The translations under genes were made by a program, and so were the position numbers. From Actinidia chinensis (Eukaryota > Streptophyta > Magnoliopsida > Ericales > Actinidiaceae), in assembly GCA_009663005.1 (NCBI GenBank), contig CM018904.1:8250014-8262513 (forward strand): a DNA stretch of 12,500 nt, written 5' to 3'. This document shows, in pieces, positions 1-9,805 of the stretch. Below the pieces are notes generated by a model, which saw nothing but the letters and a program-made list of their open reading frames with translations, did no database searches and was not told the origin of the DNA. Position 1 is the stretch's first letter. Every line of letters starts with the position of its first letter.

Positions 1-682
1 AGGCCTTATGCCGTTTGAGTCCCCTCCTTTGCTAGAAATAGTTGGTAAGGACATTGGTGGTTTCTCTCAGTAATTCAGCGCCGGAATGGGAAGTTTGACT
101 ACTAGTATGTCATGGATGGCCCTGTTCATGGAAAGGCTTGGAGAGAGAGATGGGTTTGTGCCAGATCAGAATGAGTAGCAAGCCCTACGTCTCATGTAGG
201 GAAGCAGGCAAAGAGGCGCGACTCTATCACAGAGGTACTCGAAAAGGGACGGTGGAGGTCACAAGCAAGAGGGTCGGCACTGTTAGGTTGCTTTTTATTG
301 CGACCAGGATGGGCATATCAAGAGGGGATGTTCCAAAGTATAAGCCACATGATTCAGTCTTATATACAGCAGCAACACAGTGATGCTGTGATGAGATGAG
401 ATTGAGTTCTCCTAGCATTTTATCGGATGATGGGAAGTCAGATTGGATCTATGGATTCAGGCATTTGCTTATACCACTTGTGCTAGAGATAGGAGTGTAT
501 CCTACCTCATGCACCATGCCTAGAGACGTATTGGATTGTGAACAAACACGTAAGCATAAGAAGAGTTGTTTGCGAGATGGGTCAGTCCAGTTCCGCATGC
601 TGACTGAGGTCTGTGACGTTGACGTGTAAGGTAGAGTATGTTTGTTCCTAATCTACTGAAAAATTTGATTTCTATGAGATGT
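1..682 (+). pseudogene. Ty1/copia gag (CCHC knuckle) and protease, 5' portion of the interrupted host element
   Basis: Left half of a decayed copia polyprotein. Around 285-345 a retroviral-type zinc knuckle can be read as C-F-Y-C-D-Q-D-G-H-I-K-R-G-C, except that one extra T in a T run shifts the frame after the first Cys. At 438-449 SDWI is readable. One frame over, at 451-462, lies MDSG, the aspartic protease active site, so a one-base shift separates the two. GSVQFRML at about 575-602 and VPNLLKNLIS just before 682 match the conserved end of copia protease regions. From family knowledge, the knuckle packages RNA and the protease cuts the polyprotein. Several stops and frameshifts make it non-functional. 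Bases 1-130 are probably more gag, but I recognise nothing specific there. The 5' LTR lies outside the window. Reading continues at 10989 after the inserted element. Confidence 0.8.
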
Positions 683-1893
683 TGATGTGTACTTTTAATC
701 GTCTCAAAATAAATGCTAAAATATACCGTCTAATCAACACTCCGTGTAGAGAGTGGTTATCCGGGTTTATCGTCCTCACAAGGTGATCATGGCTCAATGT
801 TAAAAACATTTTCTCAAATTATTCTAATATTAATCAATGAAAAAATGATGGTTTGAGTGAAAAAGTTAATTTTTAATAAAACTAATTAAATTAAAAACAG
901 AATTTAAATAAAATATTATACAAATATGAGAAACGAGATTCCTAAGGCCTTTCGAAGCCATCTAGCCAAGTAAATTCTATTTTTTGATAATTTAGATTTT
1001 TATAAATCATTTGATTTACCAAAGGATCCTTGTGGCTACAGCACACAATACGGTATCGCCAAAAAATAGTGAATTACTGCCTGATTCGATTATGTAAAGA
1101 GCACGAATCGTCCATAAGAACGATTCGTCTATTAACCATAATCTAACACAATTAATAATAAAATCACACGTTTGATAACAACCATGAAACCTATGCCAAC
1201 TTAATCACAGAAAACTTCGCACGTGCTTGTAAAAAGAATAAAACCAATTACTTGAATTAAATCAAAAGTCCCTTTATTTCATGAACAATAGAATTACATC
1301 ATCCCAGCAAATCATACCTTACAAATAACGATTTACTTGTATAGGATTTCATCTACTTACCCTATAAGAGCGCTCCTAGCCGTTCATGGAGAATTTTTCA
1401 ATCATCATCTTTGATCTTCTTTCTCCCGACTTCTCTATCTTTCTTTTTTTTTTGATTTTTCTTCTTTTGTGGTTTTCTAATAGCGCTCCCGTGGCTCCCC
1501 CTTCTTCTTCTCTCCTTTTTTTTGTGTTTCTCCTTTTCTTGACTGATCTTGGGTCTCTTAAAGTCCAATTTCAAAAGGGACTTCTTTTTTTTCAATGTCA
1601 CCCTTCCTTTAAACAGACTTTTTTCCTTTTTCCCCAAAGTCTTCATTTCTTTCTTTTTTTCTTTTCTTACCACGTGCTTTTTGCCCCATTGTTAAGAAAT
1701 TACAGATTCTTCGCCTTGAACTTTGAGGTACTTCTTTTGCTCCCAAACTTATAATTTTACGTCAATTTGAGATTTCTTTCATAAAACCGTTCTCAGCAAA
1801 TATAACCAAATGATCAATAAATAAGCAAATTACACAACAGCTAACAAAGGTAAAGTTGGATGGTCTCAAATATCCTATTTCGACAACTTATCA
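683..1893 (-). repeat. Athila 3' LTR
   Basis: A 1211-base terminal repeat running on the plus strand from TGATGTGTAC to ACTTATCA, so it has TG...CA ends on either strand. It aligns along its whole length with 9806-10988, sharing for example the segments beginning TGATGTGTACTTTT, the AAACCAATTA region, TTGTATAGGATTTCATCT and the final TTTCGACA. Differences are frequent and many are single-base indels. The 1386-1760 stretch is strongly pyrimidine-rich on the plus strand. The long frames in it on both strands are low-complexity artefacts. It abuts a polypurine tract at 1894, which makes it the 3' LTR of a minus-strand element. Confidence 0.92.
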
Positions 1894-1905
1894 CCCCCCA
1901 AACTT
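1894..1905 (-). other. Polypurine tract of the Athila element
   Basis: On the minus strand this reads AAGTTTGGGGGG directly before the TGATAAG start of the 3' LTR. In LTR retrotransposons this RNase-H-resistant purine run primes plus-strand DNA synthesis. Its position fixes both the orientation of the element and the inner edge of the LTR. Confidence 0.85.
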
Positions 1906-2401
1906 ACCCTTTGCCTATCCTACGAGCAAGCAGAGAACAAAACAACAAACAAAAACAATAATAAATAAATAATAAGATAAAATAAAAATACAACTATCCT
2001 AGGGCCACTTTCCTGGAGGTTCCGATTGCATTTAGCGCATGCAACAAGCCTTTAAACCCCTAGGACAACCCTAGTGGGACAGTTACAGTCTCGTGATGGT
2101 TTTTCCAGAATGCATCCACCACACAACAGCAATTCTTTTTATTTAAACGATTGTTTCACAACATTTTCACATCACAATAGGTTAGAAGTTCCTTAACAAA
2201 ATTAAAAACAAAATGACCCTTGGTAATCTTCATAACACTAAGAGAGTCCAAACTCTAATTTTCTGATGGAAAGTTCCACATGCAATGCTTCTGTTTTGCA
2301 CCCAACAGTTTTTCAACTTAACTCATTCTTGATTCAACGCCCCCCTACAATTTCTCATCACTCCTTGATAATCCTTTAGAAATAAATTGAATTTCTCATC
2401 A

Positions 2402-2737
2402 TTTTTTTTCTTTTGCTCACCTTAAGCTTTCTCGATGAACCCTTTGTAACAAGTTTTAGGCAAGGACATCCAGACTAAATAGCCTAGGCAATTAGGTGGT
2501 AGAGACACCCTACGTGCTTACTCACTCGAGTCAAAAGGCTACGAATCAAAGTTTTTTTTTTTAATTTTTTTTTCTTGATCCCTTAATCTCTTCTAATGAC
2601 CCTGTAACGAACTTTATTATGCCAAGACATCCAGACTAAATAGCCCTTAGAGCTTAGGGGGTTTTTGGTGTGGGTAGAGACCCCCTACAACTACTCACCT
2701 CGGTCAAAAAAGGCGATACCACGAATCAAAGTTTTTT
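2402..2737. repeat. Approximate tandem duplication, two units of about 160-170 bases
   Basis: Unit one (2402-2562) and unit two (2565-2737) each start with a T run ending in TTC. Both contain GACATCCAGACTAAATAGCC, then a TAGAGAC-CCCTAC block, then ACTCAC-TCG-GTCAAAA, and end in ACGAATCAAAGTTTTTT. The units differ by substitutions and small indels, so the duplication is not recent. The strongest identity is the CCAGACTAAATAGCC core near 2470 and 2630. Confidence 0.8.
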
Positions 2738-3110
2738 ATTTATTATTTATTATTATTATTGATTTATTATTAGGGATGTGGAAACTAATGTCAAGCTTCT
2801 TAGGATTCTCATTTATGTCAGATAGTATCAAGAAATGTGACAACATGTTCAAGTAGTTGTTATCAACCGAAGATGTGACGTGCTCGTGCAAGGCATAAGT
2901 TTTCAAAGACCAAATTCCATCCATTATTAGTGAGAGAGACGAATCTAAAAAAATCAAATGTCAAAACAATTTTCACAAGCTATCCTACAATAAACTCAAC
3001 CAAGGTACTGCTTATGCAACTTAAAAAAAAACGAGTTTAAATACATAAATAAATAAATAAACTTATCTTGATTGCAATGTTCCCTAGTGATGATTCTCCT
3101 CAATATATCA

Positions 3111-3130
3111 CCCACCCCACCCCCCAACTT
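3111..3130 (-). other. Internal polypurine-tract-like stretch
   Basis: On the minus strand this is AAGTTGGGGGGTGGGGTGGG, preceded by TTGAGGACAATG. It resembles the true polypurine tract at 1894-1905 but is not followed by an LTR. A shorter one, AGTTTGGGGG, lies at 3561-3570. They may be relics of older tracts or secondary priming sites. No function is shown. Confidence 0.55.
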
Positions 3131-3721
3131 GAACAACATTGTCCTCAATGTATGAAAATATAATCATAGACAATGAAATAAGAGAATGCACCTACTGGAG
3201 GGGTATATGACAACATACCAAATTTTCAACACCTTTAGACTTTCAATATCATCATAGCAGCAAGAGACGAACAAGTTAGGATTTGGCCAATAAAACCGAT
3301 AATAAACATAATTACCCACTGATATCATTGGAGGCACATCGGACAAACCACTGGTGTTATTCAAAATATTTAAATGTGCTCCTCAGGTGGATCCAATAAC
3401 CAATCTTGACATATCGTTGAACATGTACTCATCCCGATTGAAAGCCCCATCTAAGGGCATGATGGAGTCCGCAATGGAAAAGGTCATCCTCTGGCATGAA
3501 AAATGGAGGCCTCCATCCTGAAAAGATATAAGTACAAAACAGAAAATAGAGAGCGGAATGCCCCCAAACTTGAAGTAAGCGATACTGCATCACCAACAAA
3601 TCCTCAAATATCGCAATCATACAAAGTATAAAATAATTATCCGACAACTAACACTTACCACTATGAAACAAAATTGGTTCCTCCATAAGCGCTAATTTAA
3701 AAAACGTCTTCAAAGCCGGAC

Positions 3722-4930
3722 TCAATGCATGCTCCAATCGTTGGTATACATTGGTCCCACCCATTGGATGGACTCGATATTGCCCCTCAGAAATTTCCGT
3801 CCACATAGATGCTTAAACCGTTTGCCATTGACCTTGAAAATGGTCGCTCCATCATGTGGATTTTGAATCTCAACTGCACCCGTGTGGGTAGACTTGGTGT
3901 GAAACAAATGGGCCAGCCACCGTGACCGGAGTTTACCGGGAAAGAGACGCGCTACTCTTCGAATTGAAAAGCCACACTTTTTGGTGTTGACTCAAAGGAC
4001 CTTACACACGAGGTGGTTTGTCCATCAACCCTTCTGTCCCTTTCTATCTGTAAATTTTTGCACTCTCATATGCATGTTTTCATCAAACTTCCAACTCAAT
4101 TGAGTTGGGTAGTTTCTATTAGACCCAGCTGCGGCCATACAAAGTTAAACTTCTTTATGGCCCACATCGCTGACTGCCTCTACGACTGCTCTGACAGGTA
4201 TATGACATGCTTTAGAACCAACACAAGCAGTATGGGCGACTGCCAATGGGAGTTGTTTAGGCAGTAAGGTATGCCCACATATGCATTTTTAACCGTAGCG
4301 ACCAAAATCCTTTCGATCTTCGTCCGTACGAGTCCTTTTCAAGATACTCTGAATCTCCAGTCTCCCGATTTGATACTTTCACTCACTTGATCCACCCATC
4401 TTCTTGTTGATGTAATGTGTAGCCACCTTGTGCGTGCTCGAGTATTGCCGCATGATGCTTCGAAGGTCGATTGAGACATGGGTTTTCCCTCATACTTATT
4501 ATCGCGCGTGGGCACACCGAATCTATAAGATGTGACTCTTTAAAAACGATCACCCCTTGTGTGATATTGGTTCGGGTTGCTCGGCCTCAACCCACATGAC
4601 ACTTACATCCACCGCCACTAGATGTATTCAAATCCTAATGAGGGCAATAAGGCCCCATAAAAGTCGATACCGCCCTAACATCGAAGATCCTTTAACGATA
4701 AGACTTGGGGTAAGGGGCATCATGTTACGTGCTGACCTGTTCCCCACTGTGGCACCCTCAAACATGCTTGACATTGGCATTACCTTGAATAGAGTTGGCC
4801 AGTAAAATCCACTCTGCAATACTTTTGGCGGCAATCGTTTACCACGATGTGACCGCCGACTTCGAGAGTATGGCAAAAAATTAAGGACACTTGTTGCTCC
4901 CTCTCTTGTACACACTTCGGATTTATTTGG
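3722..4930 (-). pseudogene. Athila integrase, frameshifted
   Basis: Read on the minus strand. The N-terminal HHCC zinc-binding part shows CHTLEVGGH at 4849-4875, then KVLQSGFYWPTLFK near 4790-4835, and the Cys pair CQAC at 4762-4773. The catalytic core begins with a G-I-D-F-M-G-P block at about 4650-4670. Its first catalytic Asp codon is at 4663-4665, and an extra T breaks the frame straight after it. VAVDVSVMWVEA follows near 4570-4605. PRAIIS near 4498-4515 precedes the second catalytic Asp, which is lost to a small deletion. VSNRE near 4360-4380 would carry the catalytic Glu. AIKKFNF (about 4140-4160) and FPGKLRSRW (3917-3943) mark the C-terminal domain. The last frame runs through GAVEI and FKVNGKRFKHL to a TGA at 3722-3724. 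No chromodomain follows. The family inserts element DNA into the chromosome; this copy cannot be active. Confidence 0.9.
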
Positions 4931-5099
4931 ATCTGGACAAGCTTAAACAATACCCCCCCTCTGGGTCCTCCTCCAGAATACGCTTTTACTTGGCCAAGAA
5001 ACGATCTTTCTCTGTTTCGACACTGAGGCAGGGATTTCCCCTATGGCCCAAGTAGTTTACGATGTGGCCCAAACCAAGGGGAATCAACACGATACACTT

Positions 5100-5490
5100 G
5101 CACAGAGTTTTCATCCGGGGAATGAGTCTCTTAAAGGTAAAGTGTCCCTATTTCAAATCGAATTCCTGCAAGAGTATAATCCATCATGATCCCTTGGCTG
5201 GCATCTTTCTTGACAACGAGTGGTTGCCAAAAAGCATCATGATCACTATACACTATGGAGACTTTCGATGCCAAGAGGTAGACCGGAAATTTTTTCTAGT
5301 GCAAATAACTACTGCGACAACTCTTTTCATAGTGTGTAATTAAGTTGCGCATCGTGCAAGGTTTGGCTCGCGTAGTAAATTGCAATGAGGCCCTTTGTTT
5401 CCACCCTTTGGGCCCAAGACAAGCACCAACTGCCTATCAGATCATCACACATGATCTCGAATGGTGAGCCCCATTAGGTGTTTGCATAAT
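5100..5490 (-). pseudogene. Athila RNase H domain, frameshifted
   Basis: On the minus strand, PFEIMCDD at about 5450-5475 matches the start of the gypsy RNase H domain, whose first catalytic Asp lies in this block. LIAIYYASQTLHDAQLN at about 5342-5392 is a clear, uninterrupted family motif. A FALDKFRSYLL-like stretch follows in pieces, with ASKVSIVYSDHDAFWQPL near 5220-5275. The domain then fades at about 5100, before the integrase linker. RNase H degrades the RNA strand of the RNA-DNA hybrid during reverse transcription. Several small indels separate the readable blocks, so the domain is dead. Confidence 0.85.
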
Positions 5491-5639
5491 CGGGGCCGGG
5501 ACTAATGACTCTCGGAAAGTTTCTCAAAAGTCTAGTCGCATGCCTCATTGAACTCAAACGGAGCATCCCTTGGCGAGAAGATCGCACAAAGGCTTAAAGA
5601 TTTACTGAAATCCTTATAGAATTGCCGATAGAAACCGGC

Positions 5640-6480
5640 ATGACCCAAAAATGACCTAATCTGCTTTAACTGACGAAGGGACTTTAGCCTCTGTCACTTC
5701 TATCCTCTCTTTGACACTATGTGTCCCAAACAATGCCCTCACGTACCATAATGGCGCTTTTCCCAACTAGGACCAGTGGGTCTCTACCATCGTGTTGAAG
5801 CACTTTAGCGAGATTTACAAAGCAGCTCTCGAAAGATATCCAAAATCGAAAAATCATCCATAAATACCTCGAGAAAACTCTCTACTCTACCCATGTCTGA
5901 AATAATGCCAACATGCACGCTGAAAAGTGGGCAGGTGTATTGCTATCCGAATGGCATACGCGATATGCAAATGTGCCAAAAAGACTTTAAAGTCTGTTTT
6001 TCTCTCTTGGTCCTCGGGAAGACAGGCACTTGGTTGTACCCTGAATGCCATCTAGGAACAATAATAGCTCTGGCCGCGCTAGTCTTTCGATTCTCTGATC
6101 AATGAAGGGCAAAGGGAAATGATCTTCCTCCTTCCTCGTAGAAGCATTTAATTTCTGTAGTCTTATGCACACAATAACGCCACCCCTTGGTGACGCGTTT
6201 GGACTAATTCACCAAATCTCTTCTCACAACGGTGATGGCCAAGTTTTTCTTTCTTTCTTCGGTACTACTTGGTAGGGCTCACCCACTTGACTATCTGAGA
6301 TTGGGTAGATTATACCGCATCCCAATAGCTTGATCACCTCTTTCTTAACCACCTCCTTCATGTTTGGATTCAATCTTCGTTGCAATCTCGCGGATGGTTT
6401 AGAACTTTCTTCCAAGTGAATGCGATGCATGCAAAACGGAGGGATCGATGCCTTTTAGTCTGCTACTTACTGACCACCCA
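5640..6480 (-). pseudogene. Athila reverse transcriptase, frameshifted
   Basis: On the minus strand the domain opens at about 6430 with MHRIHLEESSKPSARLQRR, then LNPNMKEVVKKEVIKLL and GIIYPISDS (about 6300-6390). RKLNA-like and DHFPLPFID blocks follow at about 6090-6170. FLDG at about 6048-6059 carries the first catalytic Asp. GTFAY-like and TPAHFQR-like blocks lie at about 5910-5970. The catalytic FMDDF box is intact at about 5850-5866, within EVFMDDFSI. MVREGIVW and then SFLGHAGFYRQF (about 5620-5656) mark the thumb and the connection region. The blocks are in different frames, with at least five indels or stops between them. The family function is copying element RNA into DNA. Spacing and order are normal for gypsy elements, so this looks like decay in place rather than rearrangement. 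Confidence 0.9.
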
Positions 6481-6839
6481 ATTGCATTCTTGTGCTCACG
6501 AAGCAACATCATCAAACTGACCCTCTTGTGGGCATTAGGTCAGATTGCAATGATAACATGTAAAGTTTCAATGGTCCCAATAAGAATACTTGATTGTAAG
6601 CCAGACTGGCTTTAACTCAAGTTTGTCGAGTGATTCGAGGGAAGTAATGCGGGACTTTTCTGCATAGGAGGTAAAAAGCTCAAATTGGCATACAGGGATC
6701 CTTCAATGAAGGTGTGGTCTCTCCTAGCAAGGCGTTACCGTCCTCATAGAATTGGTCGATTTCTACTCTTAAGCCAAAATGATTTAACAGCTTCCAAGGG
6801 ATCTCCATATTATGTATGGAGATCCTCCTCTATAGCTCA

Positions 6840-7600
6840 TTCCATCATCTGTAATTGCACAAACAATTGGCTTCTTCTTCTATGGGAGGGTATTGAGAAG
6901 CTCATTATATACATCCACACTTTCATATTTCCAAAAGAGACATCCATAACCCCATTCACATTAATATTTGCAGGGCTGTCGCTAAGAAGGGACGACCAAG
7001 AATAATTGGGATTTGTTTTCCTATCACTCTCCTGGTTTCCATGTCCAAGACCTATAAATTCTACAAGAAATAGAAATTTATATACTTGGACTAGAACTTC
7101 TCTATCACACACAACACCACGCGGACGCTCACAGATCTTTCTGCTATTGCAATGTTACCGCCGTGGGTTTAAGTTTCTCCCAATCAAATTGCCATAGTAT
7201 GAATATGGCAGTAAATTCCACACCGCGCACCACAGATTCCACATTTCCTTTTCGATGGAACAATTTCAATGGTTCACAGAATAGAGGCACATCCGGGTCT
7301 CTTAATACTTGGGTGAGTAAGTAGGCATGATCACTGTACTCACTTGTTCATTTTGAGACAGACTTTCCTCAATACTTGAGATTTTTGATCTATCTTTCAC
7401 GCTCTTGGGTGCACAGAATCTTTGAAGAATTTGGCAATAGGGCCCGGAATTTTGATTAATCGCATCAAGGGTGGTAAGTTGATTTTATGCTTGAACACGT
7501 CAAGCATGCCTCTTTCATGACACGCTTCTATCAAAGGAGAAGGTGATGACCCCCCCCCCCCCCCCCTCCAAGCAAGCAGGAAATGTGCCCTTATCACACG
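6840..7600 (-). pseudogene. Athila aspartic protease and preceding gag-pol linker, frameshifted
   Basis: On the minus strand, LDVFKHKINLPPLMRL and PIAKFFKD (about 7420-7510) match the conserved segment just before the Athila protease. NLLPYS near 7190-7215 follows the expected D-L/S-G-A active-site motif, but the catalytic Asp itself cannot be read because the preceding bases are disrupted. PRGVV and EVLVQVYKFLF (about 7065-7125) and then IILGRPFLATA (6974-7006) are strong family blocks. ANINVN and VMDVSFGNMKV follow at about 6900-6970. The protease processes the Gag-Pol precursor. A run of 17 C (7550-7566, G on the coding strand) interrupts the frame upstream. From 6480 to 6840, between protease and RT, I can read no clear motif. 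Confidence 0.82.
7550..7566. repeat. Poly-C homopolymer of 17 bases
   Basis: Seventeen consecutive C on the plus strand, equal to a G run on the coding strand of the Athila element. It lies between gag and the pre-protease segment and is read as an artificial glycine run in one frame. Its length makes it prone to polymerase slippage and to sequencing error. Confidence 0.95.
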
Positions 7601-7879
7601 AGGGTGCTATGGGTAATTTCTTTAGCATACGTGGGAGGAAGAGAAACATCTCCCTTGGGTGACGGGAGCTTCCTCACCACAACCTTGACTTTAGAGGCTT
7701 TTTCTTCTTCTTCTCTTGTTCCTTCTTTCCTCTTCCGGGCGAGTTATCATCTCACGCCCTGCCCTAAGGGTCATTATAGCTTTTGCTTGCTCATTACCAT
7801 GAAGGTATGTCCGTGCACACTCATATTGGTACCCTTCTGGTTCGCTACTATTGACTCGTAAATCTTTCGCTTCATCCCG

Positions 7880-9071
7880 TGTCGGCTATTGCATTGCTAG
7901 TTGCCCCATTTGGGGTTTCGTATCTTTGTCGATTGATTTGGGTTGGGAACTAACACTGTTAGTGGTTCCTGGTTTGTACCGTCAAACTTTGAAGGGCTCG
8001 TACTACTTTCTCCTCGAAATTGGTATTTCCTTTGCGGTGAGTAGGAGGATGTTGTTGATAGCCTGGGAATGTTAGGACGGTATGCCAGAGGCTTTGACCC
8101 TATGGGAAAGTTAGGCTTAGTCCTTGGGCACAAGTTGGCCTTGATCCGGGTTGTTCCCACAAAGTTGGTGGTGATTCCTCCATCCCCGGATTGTAAATGT
8201 GTTTAGAAGGGGTCCATTTACAAGGCTCTCGGAATACTTCCTTTGAGCTGCATTGACATTGCTCATTGCATCAAATCTTCAGGGTAGTGGGGATCCAAAT
8301 ACAATCCAGCACTGATGTGGGGTGGCCCTCACACATGCACATACCTCTCCACAGTAGGGCGTGTGGGTGGAGGATGAACCCGTGCAAAATATATGTCCTA
8401 ATGTTTTGGGTTACTTTTTAACATTTTTGGACGTCCGGAGACTTCTCACCTCAATACCCATTGGACTTAAACTGTGGCTGTGTACCGCCCATTTTTGTGC
8501 GGTTGAAGCTCGTTGAATAGAATTCCCTCTTTCCTCGTTCAACCAGTTTCGAACAGATCCCACCTGCTTCTTCTGCACTCTTTTGCGAAAAGCCCCCCCG
8601 CAACTTGGCAAATCGACCATATTGCGTTGGTCTACTGTTAACCTTCATAAAAGCTCTCCACGAGTTTGCCATTGAGGTCCTCGTGGTGGGGGCACTTCGC
8701 ATTTAAACTCATATCATCTATCCCAAGCTTCATGAACTTTGTCTCCCTTCTGTTGGGAGAAACTCTGTTATATATCGACGATCTGATTTGTCTTGCGTTT
8801 TGGGAGTAATTTTTTAAGAACTCTTGCACGAGTTGTTGCCACTCGTGATGGAATTCCGCTTTTAGGAGTTTAAGCAAACCAATATTTAGCTCTATCCTTA
8901 AGCGAGAACGTGAACAAAATTATCCTAAGATTTTTCCCTCTGTAAGGGTGTTAAGCTTTGACTGTGGAGCAGACCTTAAGAAATTGGTTAATGTCGTTTG
9001 TAAGGTTCCTCATCGGAATCCAAAAAGGTGTTAACCATAGAACTTCCCGGGCTTAATCTCGTGTTAGCCAT
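7880..9071 (-). pseudogene. Athila gag, frameshifted and probably shortened near its N-terminus
   Basis: The likely start is the ATG at 9069-9071 on the minus strand, giving MANTRLSPGSSMVNTF. This resembles the start of other Athila Gag proteins, and I can read no in-frame coding sequence upstream. FLKVCSTVKA (about 8954-8986) and IILFTFSLKDRAKYWF (8877-8920) are hallmark blocks of the retrotransposon Gag domain. EWQQLVQEFLKNY (near 8840), LNAKCPHH (near 8680-8705) and LVESFYEG (near 8640-8665) continue it. MVDLPSCGGAF and QKSAEEA follow in two frames at about 8560-8620. YNPG-like and QMGQLAMQ (near 7890-7912) mark the C-terminal part. Gag forms the virus-like particle. The step from the start peptide to FLKVCSTVKA is about 30 residues; family members usually have much more here, so an internal deletion is inferred. 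No clear zinc knuckle is seen. Confidence 0.85.
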
Positions 9072-9784
9072 ATTTTTGTTGGTATCCGTATATATTATGT
9101 AGACGTGTAAAGCTTGGAGTGATTATGTTTTTAAAGAGGAGGAGGACCTTCATCCCTGCCATGGTGTTTAATATGGCATGTGGTATCATGTATGCTCTAA
9201 GGGTCGTTCAAGTTCAAGTCAATTGGCAGTAAGTCTAAATGTAGGGACCCTCCCTACCATGCAGATACAACTTCTACTCACTACTGGATACCGTGGAAAT
9301 GTTTTTTTTTTTTTTAAATTAATTAATTTTTTTTTTCACATGAAAATTAATCTAATAATAAAAAAAATAAAGATTTCACTCACTACTGATTACCTATAAA
9401 AAATAGCTACATCTATTCTTTTTTTAATGTATTACAAATAATGTAAAGCTAAATTAAATAAAAGAAAAGAATGTCAAGGAAAAGAAAAGAAAGACAAAGT
9501 CCTTGTCTAGCATAGCGTTCGGTGATGTCAAGTATAGGACACGTAGAAACGTAGGTTTTATAAAAGGAGTGGATGATGATTTCAAGATATCCCAACAAAT
9601 ATTTTTTACGTTTTTACCCTTCCCTACAATGGTCAGCCACTTACCCGAACTTCAACGCACACGTCTCGGGAACGAGAAAAAGAATAAATAAATATAAATA
9701 AATAAATAAATAAGAATAAGGAAATAAAGAAAGAGAGAATTAAAATTAGAATTAATAAAGAAAAATAACTAACCGTGCTAATAA
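9072..9784 (-). other. Athila 5' leader, noncoding
   Basis: About 0.7 kb between the primer site and the gag start. I see no coding motif. It is AT-rich, with T runs at about 9301-9340, an ATAAATA-type microsatellite at about 9686-9714, and a short imperfect direct repeat of ACTCACTACTG at 9276 and 9378. Confidence 0.65.
9686..9714. repeat. AAAT microsatellite
   Basis: An AAATAAATATAAATAAATAAATAAATAAG-type tract in the leader of the Athila element. A shorter version is at about 3044-3061. Confidence 0.85.
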
Positions 9785-9801
9785 TCCCCGGCAACGGCGC
9801 A
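9785..9801 (-). other. Primer binding site, tRNA-Asp type
   Basis: The plus strand reads TCCCCGGCAACGGCGCA. The 3' end of plant tRNA-Asp, as I recall it, is TCCCCGGCAACGGCGCCA, so the match lacks one C next to the terminal A. On the minus strand this is the complement used to prime first-strand synthesis. It lies four bases inside the 5' LTR end (9806), the normal position. A tRNA-Asp primer is characteristic of Athila elements. Confidence 0.88.
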
Positions 9802-9805
9802 AATT

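Larger units (their letters stand above)
1906..3721 (-). other. Athila 3' noncoding region (between pol and the 3' LTR)
   Basis: About 1.8 kb with no recognisable coding sequence. Minus-strand frames are at most about 73 codons and show no envelope or transmembrane features I recognise. Many Athila relatives carry an envelope-like frame here; in this copy it is absent or eroded past recognition. The stretch is AT-rich. It contains two approximate tandem units at 2402-2737, an AAATA microsatellite near 3045-3061, and two extra purine-rich tracts (minus strand) near 3111-3130 and 3561-3570. The first of those tracts follows TTGAGGACAATG on the minus strand, a phrase I recall from the 3' regions of related plant gypsy elements. 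Confidence 0.7.

Noticed and set aside
1386..1754. Open frames of 122 codons (plus) and 91 codons (minus) inside the left Athila LTR
   Set aside because: They lie in a pyrimidine-rich LTR tract. The products are low-complexity (Phe/Leu/Ser or Lys/Glu rich), and the matching position in the other LTR does not keep the frames.
4013..4267. Plus-strand open frames at 4013-4267, 4557-4805, 5062-5343 and 6685-7005 as genes
   Set aside because: They are antisense to recognisable integrase, RNase H and protease motifs.
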